Below, one piece after another: positions 19,592 to 29,845 of a DNA stretch of 64,000 nucleotides. Source of the stretch: Rhizobium sp. JAB6. Its GTDB lineage: Bacteria > Pseudomonadota > Alphaproteobacteria > Rhizobiales > Rhizobiaceae. Under the pieces are notes generated by a model. It ran no database searches and was not told where the DNA came from. It saw only the letters and a list, made by a program, of their open reading frames with translations. Both the position numbers and the translations under genes were made by a program. Where the stretch lies: the NCBI RefSeq assembly GCF_003024605.1, contig NZ_PYJQ01000004.1, positions 62,001 to 126,000 of the forward strand. Direction: 5' to 3'. Positions within the stretch are counted from its first letter, which is position 1. Every line of letters begins with the position of its first letter.

Positions 19592-19828
19592 ATGATGAAC
19601 AGATTTCTTGGTCTCCTTTCGATCGGGCTTGCCCTTTGCGCATGCGAGCAACGCGGGATGGAAGCCGTGGATTGCCCGCGCCAAAGTCCCAACCTAGTGG
19701 CTCAGGGTCCCAACGGACCCTACGAATTCCGCGAGGATTGCGAACCGGGTGCCTTGACCTGCATCGACCCAAACAAAAAAGCCGAAACGGGGAACGGCAC
19801 CGTGATATGCCGGATCAGGAAGCAATAG
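19592..19828 (+). CDS. Small putative lipoprotein, hypothetical
   Basis: 78 aa. A short hydrophobic N-terminus 'FLGLLSIGLALCAC' could be a lipoprotein signal, with the lipidated Cys at residue 18. The mature part holds four Cys ('DCPRQSP', 'EDCEPG', 'LTCIDP', 'VICRI'), suggesting disulfides outside the cytoplasm. GAAGGCAG precedes the start. No known family recognised. Confidence 0.5.
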   Translation: MMNRFLGLLSIGLALCACEQRGMEAVDCPRQSPNLVAQGPNGPYEFREDCEPGALTCIDPNKKAETGNGTVICRIRKQ

Positions 19829-19864
19829 AAGATTATCCGCCCCCTGCGACGATAACCATCGCCT

Positions 19865-20128
19865 TCAATGCTCCTCCCTAAGGCAGCGTCGGATCGTGGA
19901 TAGCGGGCCTCGGCCGCCCTGCCATAGGACGGCGAGCTTTTCCGGCAGCGGCAGGCTCAAACGCAAGGCAATGCCTGCTTCCTGCAGCCCTTCGGCATCA
20001 GCGCGATGAAAGCGGTTCAGTTCCAGCGAAACGCCGTCAGGTTCGACCACGAGGGTACGGGCGATGGCCACGCGCTGGCGCTGGCCTCCCGGAGAGCTGA
20101 TGCGGGAATTGCTGCAGGGCGGAGACAT
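19865..20128 (-). pseudogene. Remnant of an ABC transporter ATP-binding gene
   Basis: In the minus frame, 'SSPGGQRQRVAIARTLVVEP' is the ABC signature plus the region before Walker B of a sugar or polyamine importer ATPase. The Walker A part is missing, and the sequence after it does not continue as an ATPase. The rest of 19829-20357 shows no intact gene. I read this as a decayed fragment left by a deletion or rearrangement. Confidence 0.5.
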
Positions 20129-20357
20129 GCAGGCTGACGGGTATTGCGTCCACCCTTAGGATGCGCAAAGCAATTCATGAGATCGTCACGGCCATGACGC
20201 AAACTCCGATAGAGCCACTCGACCGGCTGGACGACCAAGCAGGCGCGCCGCTCGCCTGACAAGCCCGACCAGGTCCCGCGGCAGTCGGATTAGCGGCGCA
20301 AATCTCATGCGCGGTCGCAGTCACGGGAACAGAAGCAACCATCCAGGGAGAGGGAGA

Positions 20358-22091
20358 ATGAACATAAGTCTGATCGTGCATCCCGGTGTCGATAGCGCTC
20401 TTATCGCCTGGCGCAGCGGCTTCATCGACCAGTGCCGTGGCTTTGCCCTGCGGCGGAAGATCAAGCGGGCGGCCGGAAGCCCGCAAAGCCCGAATACGGT
20501 CTCCGATGTCGATGCCGACGGCTTTCATGAGGAGATCGTCGCAAGCTGGGTCGGCTTCGCCGACGGGCCGGCCGTCGCGGAAGGCACGCGCAAGCCGACG
20601 ACCGAATGGCCGATCCAGAAATATCTCTGGTCCGATTTCGCCGTCAATCCGGGTGATGTCGTCGCCTACAAGGTCTCTGCCATGATCGGCTCCGAGACGG
20701 CATTGCAGGAATCGCCCGATCATGTATCGGACTGGAGCGATGCCATGCCGATCGGGGTCGAGACCAGCGGCCATGTCAGCTGCTATTTCAACCGAGGCAT
20801 CGTTGCCAGCCAATGGCTTGCCCGCCTATTGCCCGAAGAGGCTCCCAGCACCAAACTCAAGAAGGCGATCGCCAACCCGGAAGATCCGATCCGCCATTTC
20901 CTTGCAGGGCCGATCCGCGACAAGTTGGTATCGCTCCTCAATGATATCAGGTCGAATGGCGGCCATATCTATGCCGCCCTGTTCGAGCTGGACGATCCGG
21001 AGCTCATTCCCCTGCTGCAGGGCTTCAAGAAACGGGCTCACATCGTGCTCGGCAATGGCAGCGTCAAGAAAAAGGGCGAGGACGAAAACGAAAACGCCCG
21101 GTCCGAACTGTCTTCCTGCGATGTCAGGGATCGCATGAGCGCGCCGCGGGCATTGGCGCACAATAAGTTCCTCGTCATCTGCGCCGCCGACAAATCGCCG
21201 CAGGCCATCTGGACCGGCAGCACGAATTGGACGATGACCGGCCTTTGCACGCAGGCCAACAATGCGCTTCTGATCGATAACCCGGCCGTCGCGCAATTCT
21301 ACCTTGACCAGTGGAAGACGCTTGCCGCCGACGGCAACGATTCTCCGCCCGCCCTCTATGAAAGCAATGCCGAGCCCAGAACAACGCCGAAAGCGAAAAA
21401 TACAACGGTCTGGTTCACGCCAATGCGCGAAGGGCTCGATCTCGAACAGGCAGGCGAGCTGATCCGCGGCGCCCAGCAGGGCATCCTGTTCGCCATGTTC
21501 AATCCGGGCCCTCGCGGTACGCTTCTCAACGACATCATCGAGCTTGCCTCTCCTTCGAGCCCTTCGTTCAAGCCCGATCTCTATATCCAGGGCGTGGTCA
21601 ACCAGAATCCGGGCACGGCAAAGAACCCTGTCGTGCTGTTCAACAGAGGTGAACGGATCGACGCCAATGCCGACGTCGTCCTGCCCGCCGCGATCCCCGG
21701 CCGTTTCGCCTATTGGCAGAAGGAAGTTCTGAAGCTGCCGACGGCGCACGCCATGGTTCACAGCAAGGTGGTCATCATCGATCCATTCGGCCCCAATCCC
21801 GTCGTCATGACCGGCTCCCACAATATGGGCCCGAAGGCGAGCGGCGTGAACGACGAAAACCTGGTGATCATCACCGGCAATGGCGATCTTGCCAGTCAGT
21901 ATGCCGGCAAGATCATGGAAATCTATGCCCAGTATCGCTGGCGGCAGTCCGTCCAGAAACAGGGCGGCGCGCCCAAGTGGACCGGCCTTGCCGATGATGA
22001 CAGCTGGCAGATCAAATCGCCGGACCAGCCCTATGACAAGCGCCGCATACGCGAGCTCGACTTCTGGTTCGGCAAGAATGACAGCGCCTGA
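20358..22091 (+). CDS. Phospholipase D-like protein with two HKD motifs
   Basis: 577 aa from the ATG at 20358, which has a GAGAGGGAG site; an in-frame start at 20307 lacks one. It has two PLD active-site motifs: His268 in 'AHNKFLVICAAD' followed by 'TGSTNWT', and His468 in 'VHSKVVIIDPFG' followed by 'TGSHNMG'. The N-terminal 150 residues are not recognisable. The PLD superfamily covers phospholipases, nucleases and transferases; there is no signal peptide, so it is probably cytosolic. Function open. Confidence 0.85.
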   Translation: MNISLIVHPGVDSALIAWRSGFIDQCRGFALRRKIKRAAGSPQSPNTVSDVDADGFHEEIVASWVGFADGPAVAEGTRKPTTEWPIQKYLWSDFAVNPGDVVAYKVSAMIGSETALQESPDHVSDWSDAMPIGVETSGHVSCYFNRGIVASQWLARLLPEEAPSTKLKKAIANPEDPIRHFLAGPIRDKLVSLLNDIRSNGGHIYAALFELDDPELIPLLQGFKKRAHIVLGNGSVKKKGEDENENARSELSSCDVRDRMSAPRALAHNKFLVICAADKSPQAIWTGSTNWTMTGLCTQANNALLIDNPAVAQFYLDQWKTLAADGNDSPPALYESNAEPRTTPKAKNTTVWFTPMREGLDLEQAGELIRGAQQGILFAMFNPGPRGTLLNDIIELASPSSPSFKPDLYIQGVVNQNPGTAKNPVVLFNRGERIDANADVVLPAAIPGRFAYWQKEVLKLPTAHAMVHSKVVIIDPFGPNPVVMTGSHNMGPKASGVNDENLVIITGNGDLASQYAGKIMEIYAQYRWRQSVQKQGGAPKWTGLADDDSWQIKSPDQPYDKRRIRELDFWFGKNDSA

Positions 22092-22321
22092 CATGCGGGG
22101 GTGCCGATCGAGGATCGCATTCAGCTTTCTGGCATCGCCCATATCCGACGAAGCCCGTAGCCATCCATTCGGGCAGGTTAAATAAACCTCCGGTAGCTGC
22201 TAGGATATCCGCTATCGGCTTGGATGCCACCCCCGAGCCGGCTACTGCAGCGTCCGGCGAGACTGCATGCCCTCGCAGTGTCGTCGGACACCCTTCCCGT
22301 CGGAGCGCCCGTTTCGATGCC

Positions 22322-23977
22322 TTATGCCGCTCGCCCCGCATTGCGGCCGGAAAAAATGCACCCTCCCAGGAATGTGCCCTCCAACGCACTGCAGCCGTGA
22401 TATCCGCCGCCGCCGAAACCTGCCGCCTCGCCGCAGGCATACAATCCCGGTATGAGCGCACCGCTCCGCCCGAGCGCCTGGCTATTCAGATCGGCTTCGA
22501 GCCCGCCCAGAGATTTGCGGGTAAGAATTTTGCGGGTAAGAATATGGAGGCGCACGGCGATCAATGGGCCTGCCTTTGCGTCCAATATGCGATGCGGCCG
22601 AGCCGTACGCATGAAGCGGTCACCGAGATAGCCGCGCGCCTGTCGCAAGGCGACGATCTGCGCGTCCTTGGCAAAGGGGTTGTCCAATTCACGGTCGCGG
22701 GCTTCGATCTGCCTGCGCAGATGGGCAAGGTCGAGCGGACGGTCGGCGATGCGGTTCATGCCCGCGACCAGTTCATCCAGCGTTTCGGCAACGACGAAAT
22801 CCCTGCCTTTCGCCTTGAAAGCTTCCACGGGCGGGGCAGCCAGTCGGCCAAGGCGGCTGCGCAGAAGAAGCCCGATATGGCGTCCGGTAAGATCCGGGTT
22901 CTGTTCGGAACCCGAAAGGGCAAACTCCTTCTTGACGATCTTCTGTGTGGTCACGAACCAGCTGTAGCTATGACCGAGCTTGCAGATATGCTGCAACGTC
23001 GCAAGGCCGTCGAAGCCAGGCAGGCAAGGTGCGGGCATGCGATTGCCGTCGGCGTCGAACCAGAGCGAGGACGGCCCCGGCAGGATGCGAATGCCATGGT
23101 TCGGCCAGATCGGGTCCCAATTCTCAATGCCTTCCGTATAGTGCCACATGCGGTCGCCATTGATCGGCCGCGCGCCGGCAGCCTCGGCATGCCCGATCAT
23201 CAGACCGTCGACATGATGGGGCACGCCGCTCAGCATCCGTGCAGGAGGCGAGCCGAGACGCTCGACCGGCCATACACGGCGAACCAGCTCCTGATTGCCG
23301 CCGATGCCGCCGCTCGCCACGATCACGGCTCCTTCGATGCGGAAGTCGCCGACGACATCCCGGTTCGATCGCTGCCCGCGGCGGATATTGTCCTCCGCCA
23401 GGATCTCACCCTCCACGCCGGTAATGCCTTTGTCATCGCCGATCAGCCGTGTCACGCGCCGACGAAATAACAGTTCGACCTTCCCCTCCCTCTCTGCTGC
23501 CACAACCCTTTTTACGAATGGATCCAGAACGCCGGGACCCGTGCCCCAGGTCACATGGAAGCGCGGCACGGAATTGCCGTGCCCGTCGGCAAGGCCACCG
23601 CCGCGTTCTGCCCAGCCGACCACGGGAAACCAGCGCATGCCAAGCCCATGCAACCAGCTGCGCATCTCGCCGGCGGCGAAATTGAGATAGGCCTCGGCCC
23701 AGGCACGCGGCCAGAAGTCCTCCGGCCGGTCGAAGGCTGCCGCGCCAAGCCAATCCTGACGGGCGAGATCGACACTGTCGCGAATGCGCATGCGCCGTTG
23801 TTCCGGCGTATCGATCATGAACAGCCCGCCGAGAGACCAGAAGGCTTGCCCCCCGAGACTAGCGCGTGGCTCCTGATCCACAAGGATCACCCGTTTCCCG
23901 CGCTCTATCAGCTCACAAGCGGCGACAAGGCCTGACAGGCCTGCTCCAATGATGACCACATCCGCACGATCGCTCAC
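22322..23977 (-). CDS. FAD-binding dehydrogenase (fumarate reductase/ketosteroid dehydrogenase type)
   Basis: A 551-aa flavoprotein. The N-terminal FAD motif is 'VVIIGAGLSGLVAACELIE', with the ribose-binding acid in 'VILVDQE'. Next come 'ASLGGQAFWSLGGLF', 'GAVIVASGGIGGNQELVRR' and the C-terminal FAD segment 'LIPGLYACGEAAGFGGGGYHG'. This layout is typical of FAD_binding_2 proteins annotated as FAD-binding dehydrogenases. The substrate is unknown. It is a single gene with its own promoter. Confidence 0.9.
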   Translation of the reverse strand: MSDRADVVIIGAGLSGLVAACELIERGKRVILVDQEPRASLGGQAFWSLGGLFMIDTPEQRRMRIRDSVDLARQDWLGAAAFDRPEDFWPRAWAEAYLNFAAGEMRSWLHGLGMRWFPVVGWAERGGGLADGHGNSVPRFHVTWGTGPGVLDPFVKRVVAAEREGKVELLFRRRVTRLIGDDKGITGVEGEILAEDNIRRGQRSNRDVVGDFRIEGAVIVASGGIGGNQELVRRVWPVERLGSPPARMLSGVPHHVDGLMIGHAEAAGARPINGDRMWHYTEGIENWDPIWPNHGIRILPGPSSLWFDADGNRMPAPCLPGFDGLATLQHICKLGHSYSWFVTTQKIVKKEFALSGSEQNPDLTGRHIGLLLRSRLGRLAAPPVEAFKAKGRDFVVAETLDELVAGMNRIADRPLDLAHLRRQIEARDRELDNPFAKDAQIVALRQARGYLGDRFMRTARPHRILDAKAGPLIAVRLHILTRKILTRKSLGGLEADLNSQALGRSGALIPGLYACGEAAGFGGGGYHGCSALEGTFLGGCIFSGRNAGRAA

Positions 23978-24026
23978 CCGTTCTCCCTCAAGCGAATAGC
24001 GTCCTCCCTGCGAAACCTAACGAAGT

Positions 24027-24036
24027 TTACGTAAAA
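24027..24036. promoter_or_regulatory. TTTACGTAAA palindrome upstream of the FAD dehydrogenase gene
   Basis: A perfect 10-bp palindrome 50 bp before the start of the flavoprotein gene, followed by further GTAAAA repeats. Its size and position would suit a TetR- or GntR-type repressor. No regulator gene is adjacent. Confidence 0.3.
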
Positions 24037-24268
24037 GTAAAACGGATAACAGTTCCGACGAGCGTCGGGAATCGTTCCACCAAGCCTGCTTCCCATCTCC
24101 ACGAAACCTGCACGATATTCATGTTGTCTTCCGATGCCGACAGCGACCAATCGCCCATCCTGCTGACGAGACCACCGCTGTCGACACGAAAGAACCTTCA
24201 GCAGGTTTGGGCTCCGAGGGAACGGGGATGGTGGCGAACGATGCCGCCAGGCCCTCTAGGGAAACATC

Positions 24269-24493
24269 ATGTATAAGCGGAAGACGCCCACGCTTGTCGA
24301 TTGGCTTTCGATGTTGGCACGGCTGGCACTGATCCTAATGGTTTACCTGTGGCCGACATTTCTTCGTTTCATTCTAGGCTCTGTCTTTTCTGTCGCGCTT
24401 GCCGCACTCATATATCATTTGCTTGACGTGCAGTTGAATTTTTCGGTGCAGGGTTCCCCTCGACAAGTGGCTCCGCTTGCTCGCGAGCAATAG
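24269..24493 (+). CDS. Small two-helix membrane protein, hypothetical
   Basis: 74 aa with two predicted membrane helices ('LARLALILMVYLWPTFLRFI' and 'LGSVFSVALAALIYHLL') and a short polar tail. GGGAAACATC precedes the ATG. No family recognised. The reading frame is open and hydrophobic in a consistent way, which favours a real gene. Confidence 0.5.
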   Translation: MYKRKTPTLVDWLSMLARLALILMVYLWPTFLRFILGSVFSVALAALIYHLLDVQLNFSVQGSPRQVAPLAREQ

Positions 24494-24695
24494 CCTTTAC
24501 CTTCAAACACGGAACTCCCTCCATCGTCGAACCGAGCGTCGCGTCCCTTCGGCGAAATGAAAGCCCGGTCTTGCAATTGACTGGGGAAGGGAAATCACGA
24601 CAAAGTAGGTCTCCACACAGCCTTCTCCATCGCATCGGCTTGCCTGACATCGGAAAAGGCATGACCCGATCGCTTACAGGAGAGGAGCAGCAGCC

Positions 24696-25073
24696 ATGGG
24701 CAAGCTTCCCGACATGACGAAACACCGCGGCTTTCCTTCCGGCATGCCGGGTACAGGCGTACAATTCACCATTCGCCGCGCAAATCCCAAGGGCGTGACG
24801 CCGATCAAGAAACTGCCGCGACGTGCGCGGCCCGGATCGCAGGAACATCTGATCGATGCCGCATTCCTCCACGCGCTCTGGCATTATTTCGGAGCAGAAC
24901 CTTTCGAGCGCGGCAATCTCGATGCCGCGCGGCTGAACCTCCTCTTTGGGCGCGAGGTGATGCCAGCCCACAAGGATTTTGATCCGCTCTCCTATGAAGC
25001 CATGCTTGTGATCAACGAGAAAGTGGCTCGGGAAAGCTTCCCCGAAGCGTTCGAAGACGTGATGGAAATTTGA
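24696..25073 (+). CDS. Conserved-looking hypothetical protein (125 aa)
   Basis: A small soluble protein with a strong AGGAGAGGAG ribosome site. It begins with a Gly/Pro/Arg-rich stretch ('KKLPRRARPG') and continues into a helical region ending 'ESFPEAFEDVMEI'. No signal peptide or membrane helix, and no family recognised. It lies 175 bp before ackA on the same strand and may be expressed with the phosphoketolase shunt. Confidence 0.72.
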   Translation: MGKLPDMTKHRGFPSGMPGTGVQFTIRRANPKGVTPIKKLPRRARPGSQEHLIDAAFLHALWHYFGAEPFERGNLDAARLNLLFGREVMPAHKDFDPLSYEAMLVINEKVARESFPEAFEDVMEI

Positions 25074-25248
25074 CACCGGCACCTCGATCCCACAAACGAC
25101 CGGGCATTTCTCGGCACGCAACCCCTGGCTAGCCGCCGACTGACGGCCGCCTTTTGCGAGAAAGAGCCGCATACAGCCCTATGCCCGGTTGCCTCCGGGT
25201 TGGAGTGCGCTAGCTTTCGGTAGTCAACACTCTTCTTTCGAGGCTGAC

Positions 25249-26421
25249 ATGACCGACGATGTCTTGCTGACATTCAATGCCGGATCCTCGACCTTGAAGA
25301 TCGGGGTCTTCGAGCTGACGGCAAAGGGGCCGGAGAATGTCGGCCGCGGCAAGATCGATTTCGATCAAAGCCCATTGATGCTTCGCTATTCCATCGGCCA
25401 TGATCGATATGAGAAGGCGATCAGGGGCGATAGCAGCGCGCAGTTCATGTCCGTCATCTCCGAAACGCTGGACCATGTGCTGGCCCACCTTCCCGGCAAG
25501 CTCCAGGCAGTTGCCCATCGTGTCGTTCACGGCGGCATGACCTTTCAAGAGGCGACCCTCCTGGATGATGCTGCGATCGAGCGGATCGAGACGCTCATAC
25601 CCCTTGCGCCCCTGCACCAGCCGCAGGCCCTGCGCGCCATTCGGTCGATGCGAACGTTGCGGCCGGAGGTCCGGCAGGCAGCCTCCTTCGACACCGCCTT
25701 CCATTCGTCGCAAGCCGATGTCGTGCGGCGGCTGGCGATACCGCGCGCCCTGCATGACGACGGCGTACGCCGCTACGGCTTTCATGGGCTCTCCTACAAA
25801 TACATCGCCGCCAAGCTTCGAGAGATCGATCCGGAAGCGGCGAAGAGCAAGGTCGTCGCCTGCCATCTCGGCAGCGGTGCCAGCCTGTGCGCGATGGAAA
25901 ACGGCATCAGCCGCGACACGAGCATGGGTTTTTCGGCGCTGGACGGCATCCCCATGGCGACGCGTCCCGGCTGGCTGGATCCGGGCGCCCTGCTCTACCT
26001 CATGAGGACGGGAATGCCGCAGGCCGAAAGGATCGAGGATTTCCTCTACCATCGATGCGGGCTGCTCGGCGTCTCCGGTATTAGCGGCGACACGCGGGTT
26101 CTGCTCGATGACGAGCGCCCGGAAGCGGCCGAGGCCATAGATCTGTTCTGCCTGCGCATATCAGGCGAAATCGGGCGACTATGCGCGACACTCGGTGGCC
26201 TCGGCGCCATCGTCTTCACCGCCGGCATCGGCGAGAACCAGCCGCAGATCAGGACTCGCATTACACAAAGGTTGCGATGGCTGGGTATCGAGATCGACGA
26301 AGACGCGAACATGCGCAATTTGAGCTCGATCAACACGGCCTCCAGCCGCGTGAAGCTATTCGTGATTCCCACCGACGAGGAACGGGTAATCGCCGAAGAG
26401 GCCGTTGCCCTCATCGCTTGA
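25249..26421 (+). CDS. ackA: Acetate/propionate kinase
   Basis: A 390-aa ASKHA kinase from the ATG at 25249. Motifs in order: '[15 protein letters not shown]', 'VAHRVVHGG', the catalytic-Asp region 'SFDTAFH', '[12 protein letters not shown]', '[15 protein letters not shown]', '[19 protein letters not shown]' and '[13 protein letters not shown]'. It makes acetate plus ATP from acetyl phosphate. It sits directly before xfp, whose product is acetyl phosphate, so the two form one pathway operon. Confidence 0.95.
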   Translation: MTDDVLLTFNAGSSTLKIGVFELTAKGPENVGRGKIDFDQSPLMLRYSIGHDRYEKAIRGDSSAQFMSVISETLDHVLAHLPGKLQAVAHRVVHGGMTFQEATLLDDAAIERIETLIPLAPLHQPQALRAIRSMRTLRPEVRQAASFDTAFHSSQADVVRRLAIPRALHDDGVRRYGFHGLSYKYIAAKLREIDPEAAKSKVVACHLGSGASLCAMENGISRDTSMGFSALDGIPMATRPGWLDPGALLYLMRTGMPQAERIEDFLYHRCGLLGVSGISGDTRVLLDDERPEAAEAIDLFCLRISGEIGRLCATLGGLGAIVFTAGIGENQPQIRTRITQRLRWLGIEIDEDANMRNLSSINTASSRVKLFVIPTDEERVIAEEAVALIA

Positions 26422-26440
26422 CGAAAACGAGGAGACGCAG

Positions 26441-28816
26441 ATGAATGCCGTTACCACACCGCTTTCGCCCGAAGAACTTTCCCTCATCGACCGCTACTGG
26501 AAAGCGGCCAACTATCTGTCGGTCGGCCAGATCTATCTCATGGACAATCCGCTCCTGCGCGAACCGCTGAAGCCCGAGCATATCAAGCCGAGACTGCTCG
26601 GCCACTGGGGCACGACGCCCGGATTGAACTTCATCTATGCGCATCTCAACCGCGTCATCAAGACGCGCGATCTCAACGTCATCTATATATGCGGCCCTGG
26701 TCACGGCGGTCCCGGCATGGTCGCCAATACCTATCTGGAGGGCACCTATAGCGAGATTTATCCGGATATCGCCGAGACGGCGGAAGGGATGCAAAGGCTG
26801 TTCAAACAGTTTTCCTTCCCCGGCGGCATTCCGAGCCACGCCGCACCGGAGACGCCCGGCTCCATCCATGAGGGCGGCGAACTCGGCTATGCGCTGGTGC
26901 ATGCCTATGGTGCCGCCTTCGACAATCCCGATCTGATCGTCGCCTGCGTCGTCGGCGATGGTGAAGCCGAATCCGGACCGCTGGCGGCGAGCTGGCATTC
27001 CAATAAGTTCCTCAATCCGGCGCGCGACGGTGCGGTGCTGCCGATCCTCCACCTCAACGGCTATAAGATCGCCAATCCGACAATCCTCGGCCGAGCCAGC
27101 GACGAGGATCTCCGCAATCTCTTCGGGGGCTACGGCTATGAACCCTTCTTTGTCGAAGGGCATGAGCCGAGCGCCATGCATCAGGCGATGGCCGATACAA
27201 TCGACCGCGTCTTCGACCGCATCCGTGACATACAGAAAACCGCACGTCAAAAGACTTCGCCCGAAGGGGTGCCACGCTGGCCCATGATCGTGCTGCGAAG
27301 CCCGAAAGGCTGGACCGGCCCCAAGCAAGTCGATGGCAAGAAAGTCGAAGGTTTCTGGCGAGCGCATCAGGTGCCGGTCGCCAATTGCCGCGGCGACGAG
27401 GCGCACCGCAAGATCCTGGAAGACTGGATGCGCAGCTATGATCCGGATGACCTTTTCGATCATAGCGGGCGGCTGAAGGAGGATCTGCAGGCGCTTGCGC
27501 CCCGCGGCAAAAGGCGTATGAGCGCCAATCCGCATGCCAATGGCGGCCTGCTGCGCCAGGAGCTTCTGGTTCCCTCCATTGAGGATTATGCCATAGAGAT
27601 CGGCGAGCGCGGCAGCAAGCAGGTGCAATCCACCGAGGTCCTGGGGCACTACTTGCGCGACACGCTGAAGCTTAATGATGCCAAGCAGAATTTCCGCATC
27701 TTCGGTCCCGACGAAACGGAATCGAACCGGCTCGGCAGCGTCTTTGAAGCCACGAACCGGGTCTGGATGGAGGAGATCGAAGATTATGACGTCCACCTCT
27801 CCCGCGACGGACGAGTGATGGAGGTGCTCAGCGAGCATCTATGCCAGGGCTGGCTGGAAGGGTATCTGCTTACGGGGCGGCACGGGCTTTTTTCGTGCTA
27901 TGAAGCCTTCATTCATATCATCGATTCCATGTTCAACCAGCACGCCAAATGGCTGAAGGTTTCACGCGAGTTGCCATGGCGCAAACCGATCTCGTCGCTG
28001 AACTATCTTTTGACCTCGCATGTTTGGCGGCAGGATCACAATGGCTTTTCCCACCAGGATCCGGGCTTCGTCGATCTCGTTGCCAACAAGAAGGCCGATA
28101 TCGTGCGCATCTATCTGCCGCCGGACGCCAATACACTGCTGTGGGTCGGCAATCATTGCCTCAGGACCTATGACCGGATCAATGTCATCGTGGCCGGCAA
28201 GCAGCCGGAATCGCAATGGCTCAGCATCGACGAAGCCGCCGCCCATTGTAAGGCCGGCGTGGGCATCTGGGATTGGGCGAGCTACGAAGACAATACGATC
28301 GCACCCGACGTGGTGATGGCCTGCGCAGGCGATGTCCCCACCATGGAAACGCTCGCCGCCGTCATGCTGCTGCACGAGGCGATCCCCGATCTCAAGATCC
28401 GCACGGTCAACGTGGTCGATCTCCTGGCGCTGCAGGACCCGCAACAGCATCCGCACGGCCTCGATCATAAGTCCTTCGACCAGATCTTCACCGCCGACAA
28501 GCCGGTGATCTTTGCCTATCACGGCTATCCCTACCTGATCCACCGCTTGACCTACCGGCGGACCAACCACGACAACATCCATGTTCGCGGCTTTATCGAA
28601 GAGGGCACGACGACCACGCCATTCGATATGACCGTGCTGAATGAGCTGGATCGCTATCATCTCGCTTTGGAGGCGATCAACCGTATTCCCGGCCTGTGGG
28701 AGAAGGTACCGGAGGTCGTGGATGGCCTAAAGGCAAAACTCATCAGGCATCATGACTATGTCCGGCAGCATGGCGAGGATATGCCGGAAGTCTCAAATTG
28801 GCGGTGGAAGCGATAG
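26441..28816 (+). CDS. xfp: Xylulose-5-phosphate/fructose-6-phosphate phosphoketolase
   Basis: A 791-aa ThDP enzyme splitting xylulose 5-phosphate (or fructose 6-phosphate) with phosphate into acetyl phosphate and glyceraldehyde 3-phosphate (or erythrose 4-phosphate). Seen: '[17 protein letters not shown]', '[17 protein letters not shown]', the ThDP motif '[20 protein letters not shown]', '[13 protein letters not shown]'-type residues in the second half, and the phosphoketolase C-terminal domain. The ATG at 26441 has AGGAGACGCAG; it lies 19 bp after ackA. Standard length for the family. Confidence 0.96.
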   Translation: MNAVTTPLSPEELSLIDRYWKAANYLSVGQIYLMDNPLLREPLKPEHIKPRLLGHWGTTPGLNFIYAHLNRVIKTRDLNVIYICGPGHGGPGMVANTYLEGTYSEIYPDIAETAEGMQRLFKQFSFPGGIPSHAAPETPGSIHEGGELGYALVHAYGAAFDNPDLIVACVVGDGEAESGPLAASWHSNKFLNPARDGAVLPILHLNGYKIANPTILGRASDEDLRNLFGGYGYEPFFVEGHEPSAMHQAMADTIDRVFDRIRDIQKTARQKTSPEGVPRWPMIVLRSPKGWTGPKQVDGKKVEGFWRAHQVPVANCRGDEAHRKILEDWMRSYDPDDLFDHSGRLKEDLQALAPRGKRRMSANPHANGGLLRQELLVPSIEDYAIEIGERGSKQVQSTEVLGHYLRDTLKLNDAKQNFRIFGPDETESNRLGSVFEATNRVWMEEIEDYDVHLSRDGRVMEVLSEHLCQGWLEGYLLTGRHGLFSCYEAFIHIIDSMFNQHAKWLKVSRELPWRKPISSLNYLLTSHVWRQDHNGFSHQDPGFVDLVANKKADIVRIYLPPDANTLLWVGNHCLRTYDRINVIVAGKQPESQWLSIDEAAAHCKAGVGIWDWASYEDNTIAPDVVMACAGDVPTMETLAAVMLLHEAIPDLKIRTVNVVDLLALQDPQQHPHGLDHKSFDQIFTADKPVIFAYHGYPYLIHRLTYRRTNHDNIHVRGFIEEGTTTTPFDMTVLNELDRYHLALEAINRIPGLWEKVPEVVDGLKAKLIRHHDYVRQHGEDMPEVSNWRWKR

Positions 28817-28871
28817 AGCCGGACCGACATCCCGTTTCCGCCGGAAATACCGCCTTGAACGTCCCCGAACC

Positions 28872-29060
28872 TCAGGATTTGGACGCGTGCTGCGGCTTTC
28901 CCTTTTGTTTGGTCGAGGCCATGTCGTGAAGCTCCTTCTCGCTCATGGACTCGACCATGCTCTTCGACGCACCCTTCAATTCGCTCTTCTTTCTTTCGCC
29001 GCGTTTGGCGGCGAGCGCCGCACCGGCAGCCATTTGCTGCGATTTCGACTTGGCTGGCAT
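28872..29060 (-). CDS. DUF3008 family small basic protein
   Basis: 62 aa from the ATG at 29060. A lysine-rich protein with the family pattern 'MPAKSKSQQMAAGAALAAKR', then 'LKGASKSMVESMSEKEL' and a C-terminal 'KGKP'. DUF3008 proteins are widespread in rhizobia; the function is unknown, and the composition suggests nucleic-acid contact or a hydrophilin-like role. It ends just beyond the xfp gene, convergent with it. Confidence 0.85.
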   Translation of the reverse strand: MPAKSKSQQMAAGAALAAKRGERKKSELKGASKSMVESMSEKELHDMASTKQKGKPQHASKS

Positions 29061-29099
29061 GACGACATCTCCTTCGGGCTGCATTGAAATTTCGCCGGC

Positions 29100-29270
29100 C
29101 TATCCGGCAAAGCGCGCCAGCAGGATCACGAGCGCCATCGCCGCAAGCCCGCCGATGAATATCAGGCGCTGCCAGCGCCGCCTCAGGATGATTTCGCCCT
29201 GGCGCACCTCTTGCGCGGAAAACGTGCGCGGCTCGGGTTTGCGCGGACCGTCTCGGTCTCTCGTGCTCAT
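29100..29270 (-). CDS. Small single-span membrane protein, hypothetical
   Basis: 56 aa from the ATG at 29270. A charged cytosolic N-terminus ('STRDRDGPRKPEPRTF') leads to one C-terminal membrane helix 'LIFIGGLAAMALVILLARFA'. Such peptides are common next to stress genes in rhizobia. It lies between the DUF3008 and PEBP genes on the same strand and may be co-transcribed with them. Confidence 0.65.
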   Translation of the reverse strand: MSTRDRDGPRKPEPRTFSAQEVRQGEIILRRRWQRLIFIGGLAAMALVILLARFAG

Positions 29271-29326
29271 TGCAACCATCCTTCGGCGGCAGCAACCGCC
29301 GATCATGTCTGCTTGCAAATAGCGCC

Positions 29327-29788
29327 TTACGCCTGGTATTTGCCGGTAAGGCTTGCTTCTGCAAGCGTGTGTTTCTTCACTTTCTGCCACATTGCTTCCA
29401 CCCCGGCGGCTTCGGGAAGCGTCACCCTCGGTACGTCAAGGGCAGCAAGCCGGAAGATATACCGGTGGGCTGGATCGCCTGCAGGAGGCGTTGGACCGTC
29501 ATAGCGGGCATTGCCGAAATCATTCTTGTAAAAGCGCAGCGCCTGCTCCTGCATCGTGTCCACGCTTTCGACAAGGCCGCTCCATTGCGCCGGAATATTG
29601 GCGATCCCGCAGTGGCGGAATGTTCCGCTCGGCGCATCTGGATCCTCGATGATCAATGCAAAGCTTTGGGTTTTCTCAGGCGCCCCACCCCAGGCAAGTG
29701 GCGGGAATATGTTTTCGCCCTCCAGCGCATATTTGCGCGGTATCGGCGTTCCCTCGGCAAAGGCCTTGCTGATCAACGTCAAAGCCAT
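29327..29788 (-). CDS. YbhB/YbcL (Raf kinase inhibitor-like, PEBP) protein
   Basis: 153 aa, the whole PEBP fold. The anion-binding signature is 'IIEDPDAPSGTFRHCGIANI', with a downstream 'YDGPTPPAGDPAHRY'. No signal peptide, so cytosolic. AAAGGAGG precedes the start by 5 bp. Bacterial PEBP proteins have no agreed function. A promoter motif shared with the divergent DUF2934 gene lies upstream. Confidence 0.92.
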   Translation of the reverse strand: MALTLISKAFAEGTPIPRKYALEGENIFPPLAWGGAPEKTQSFALIIEDPDAPSGTFRHCGIANIPAQWSGLVESVDTMQEQALRFYKNDFGNARYDGPTPPAGDPAHRYIFRLAALDVPRVTLPEAAGVEAMWQKVKKHTLAEASLTGKYQA

Positions 29789-29845
29789 TCGGACCTCCTT
29801 TCATCGTCGCGGATTCATGTGCCTGTGACCTTCTGAATTTAAGGT

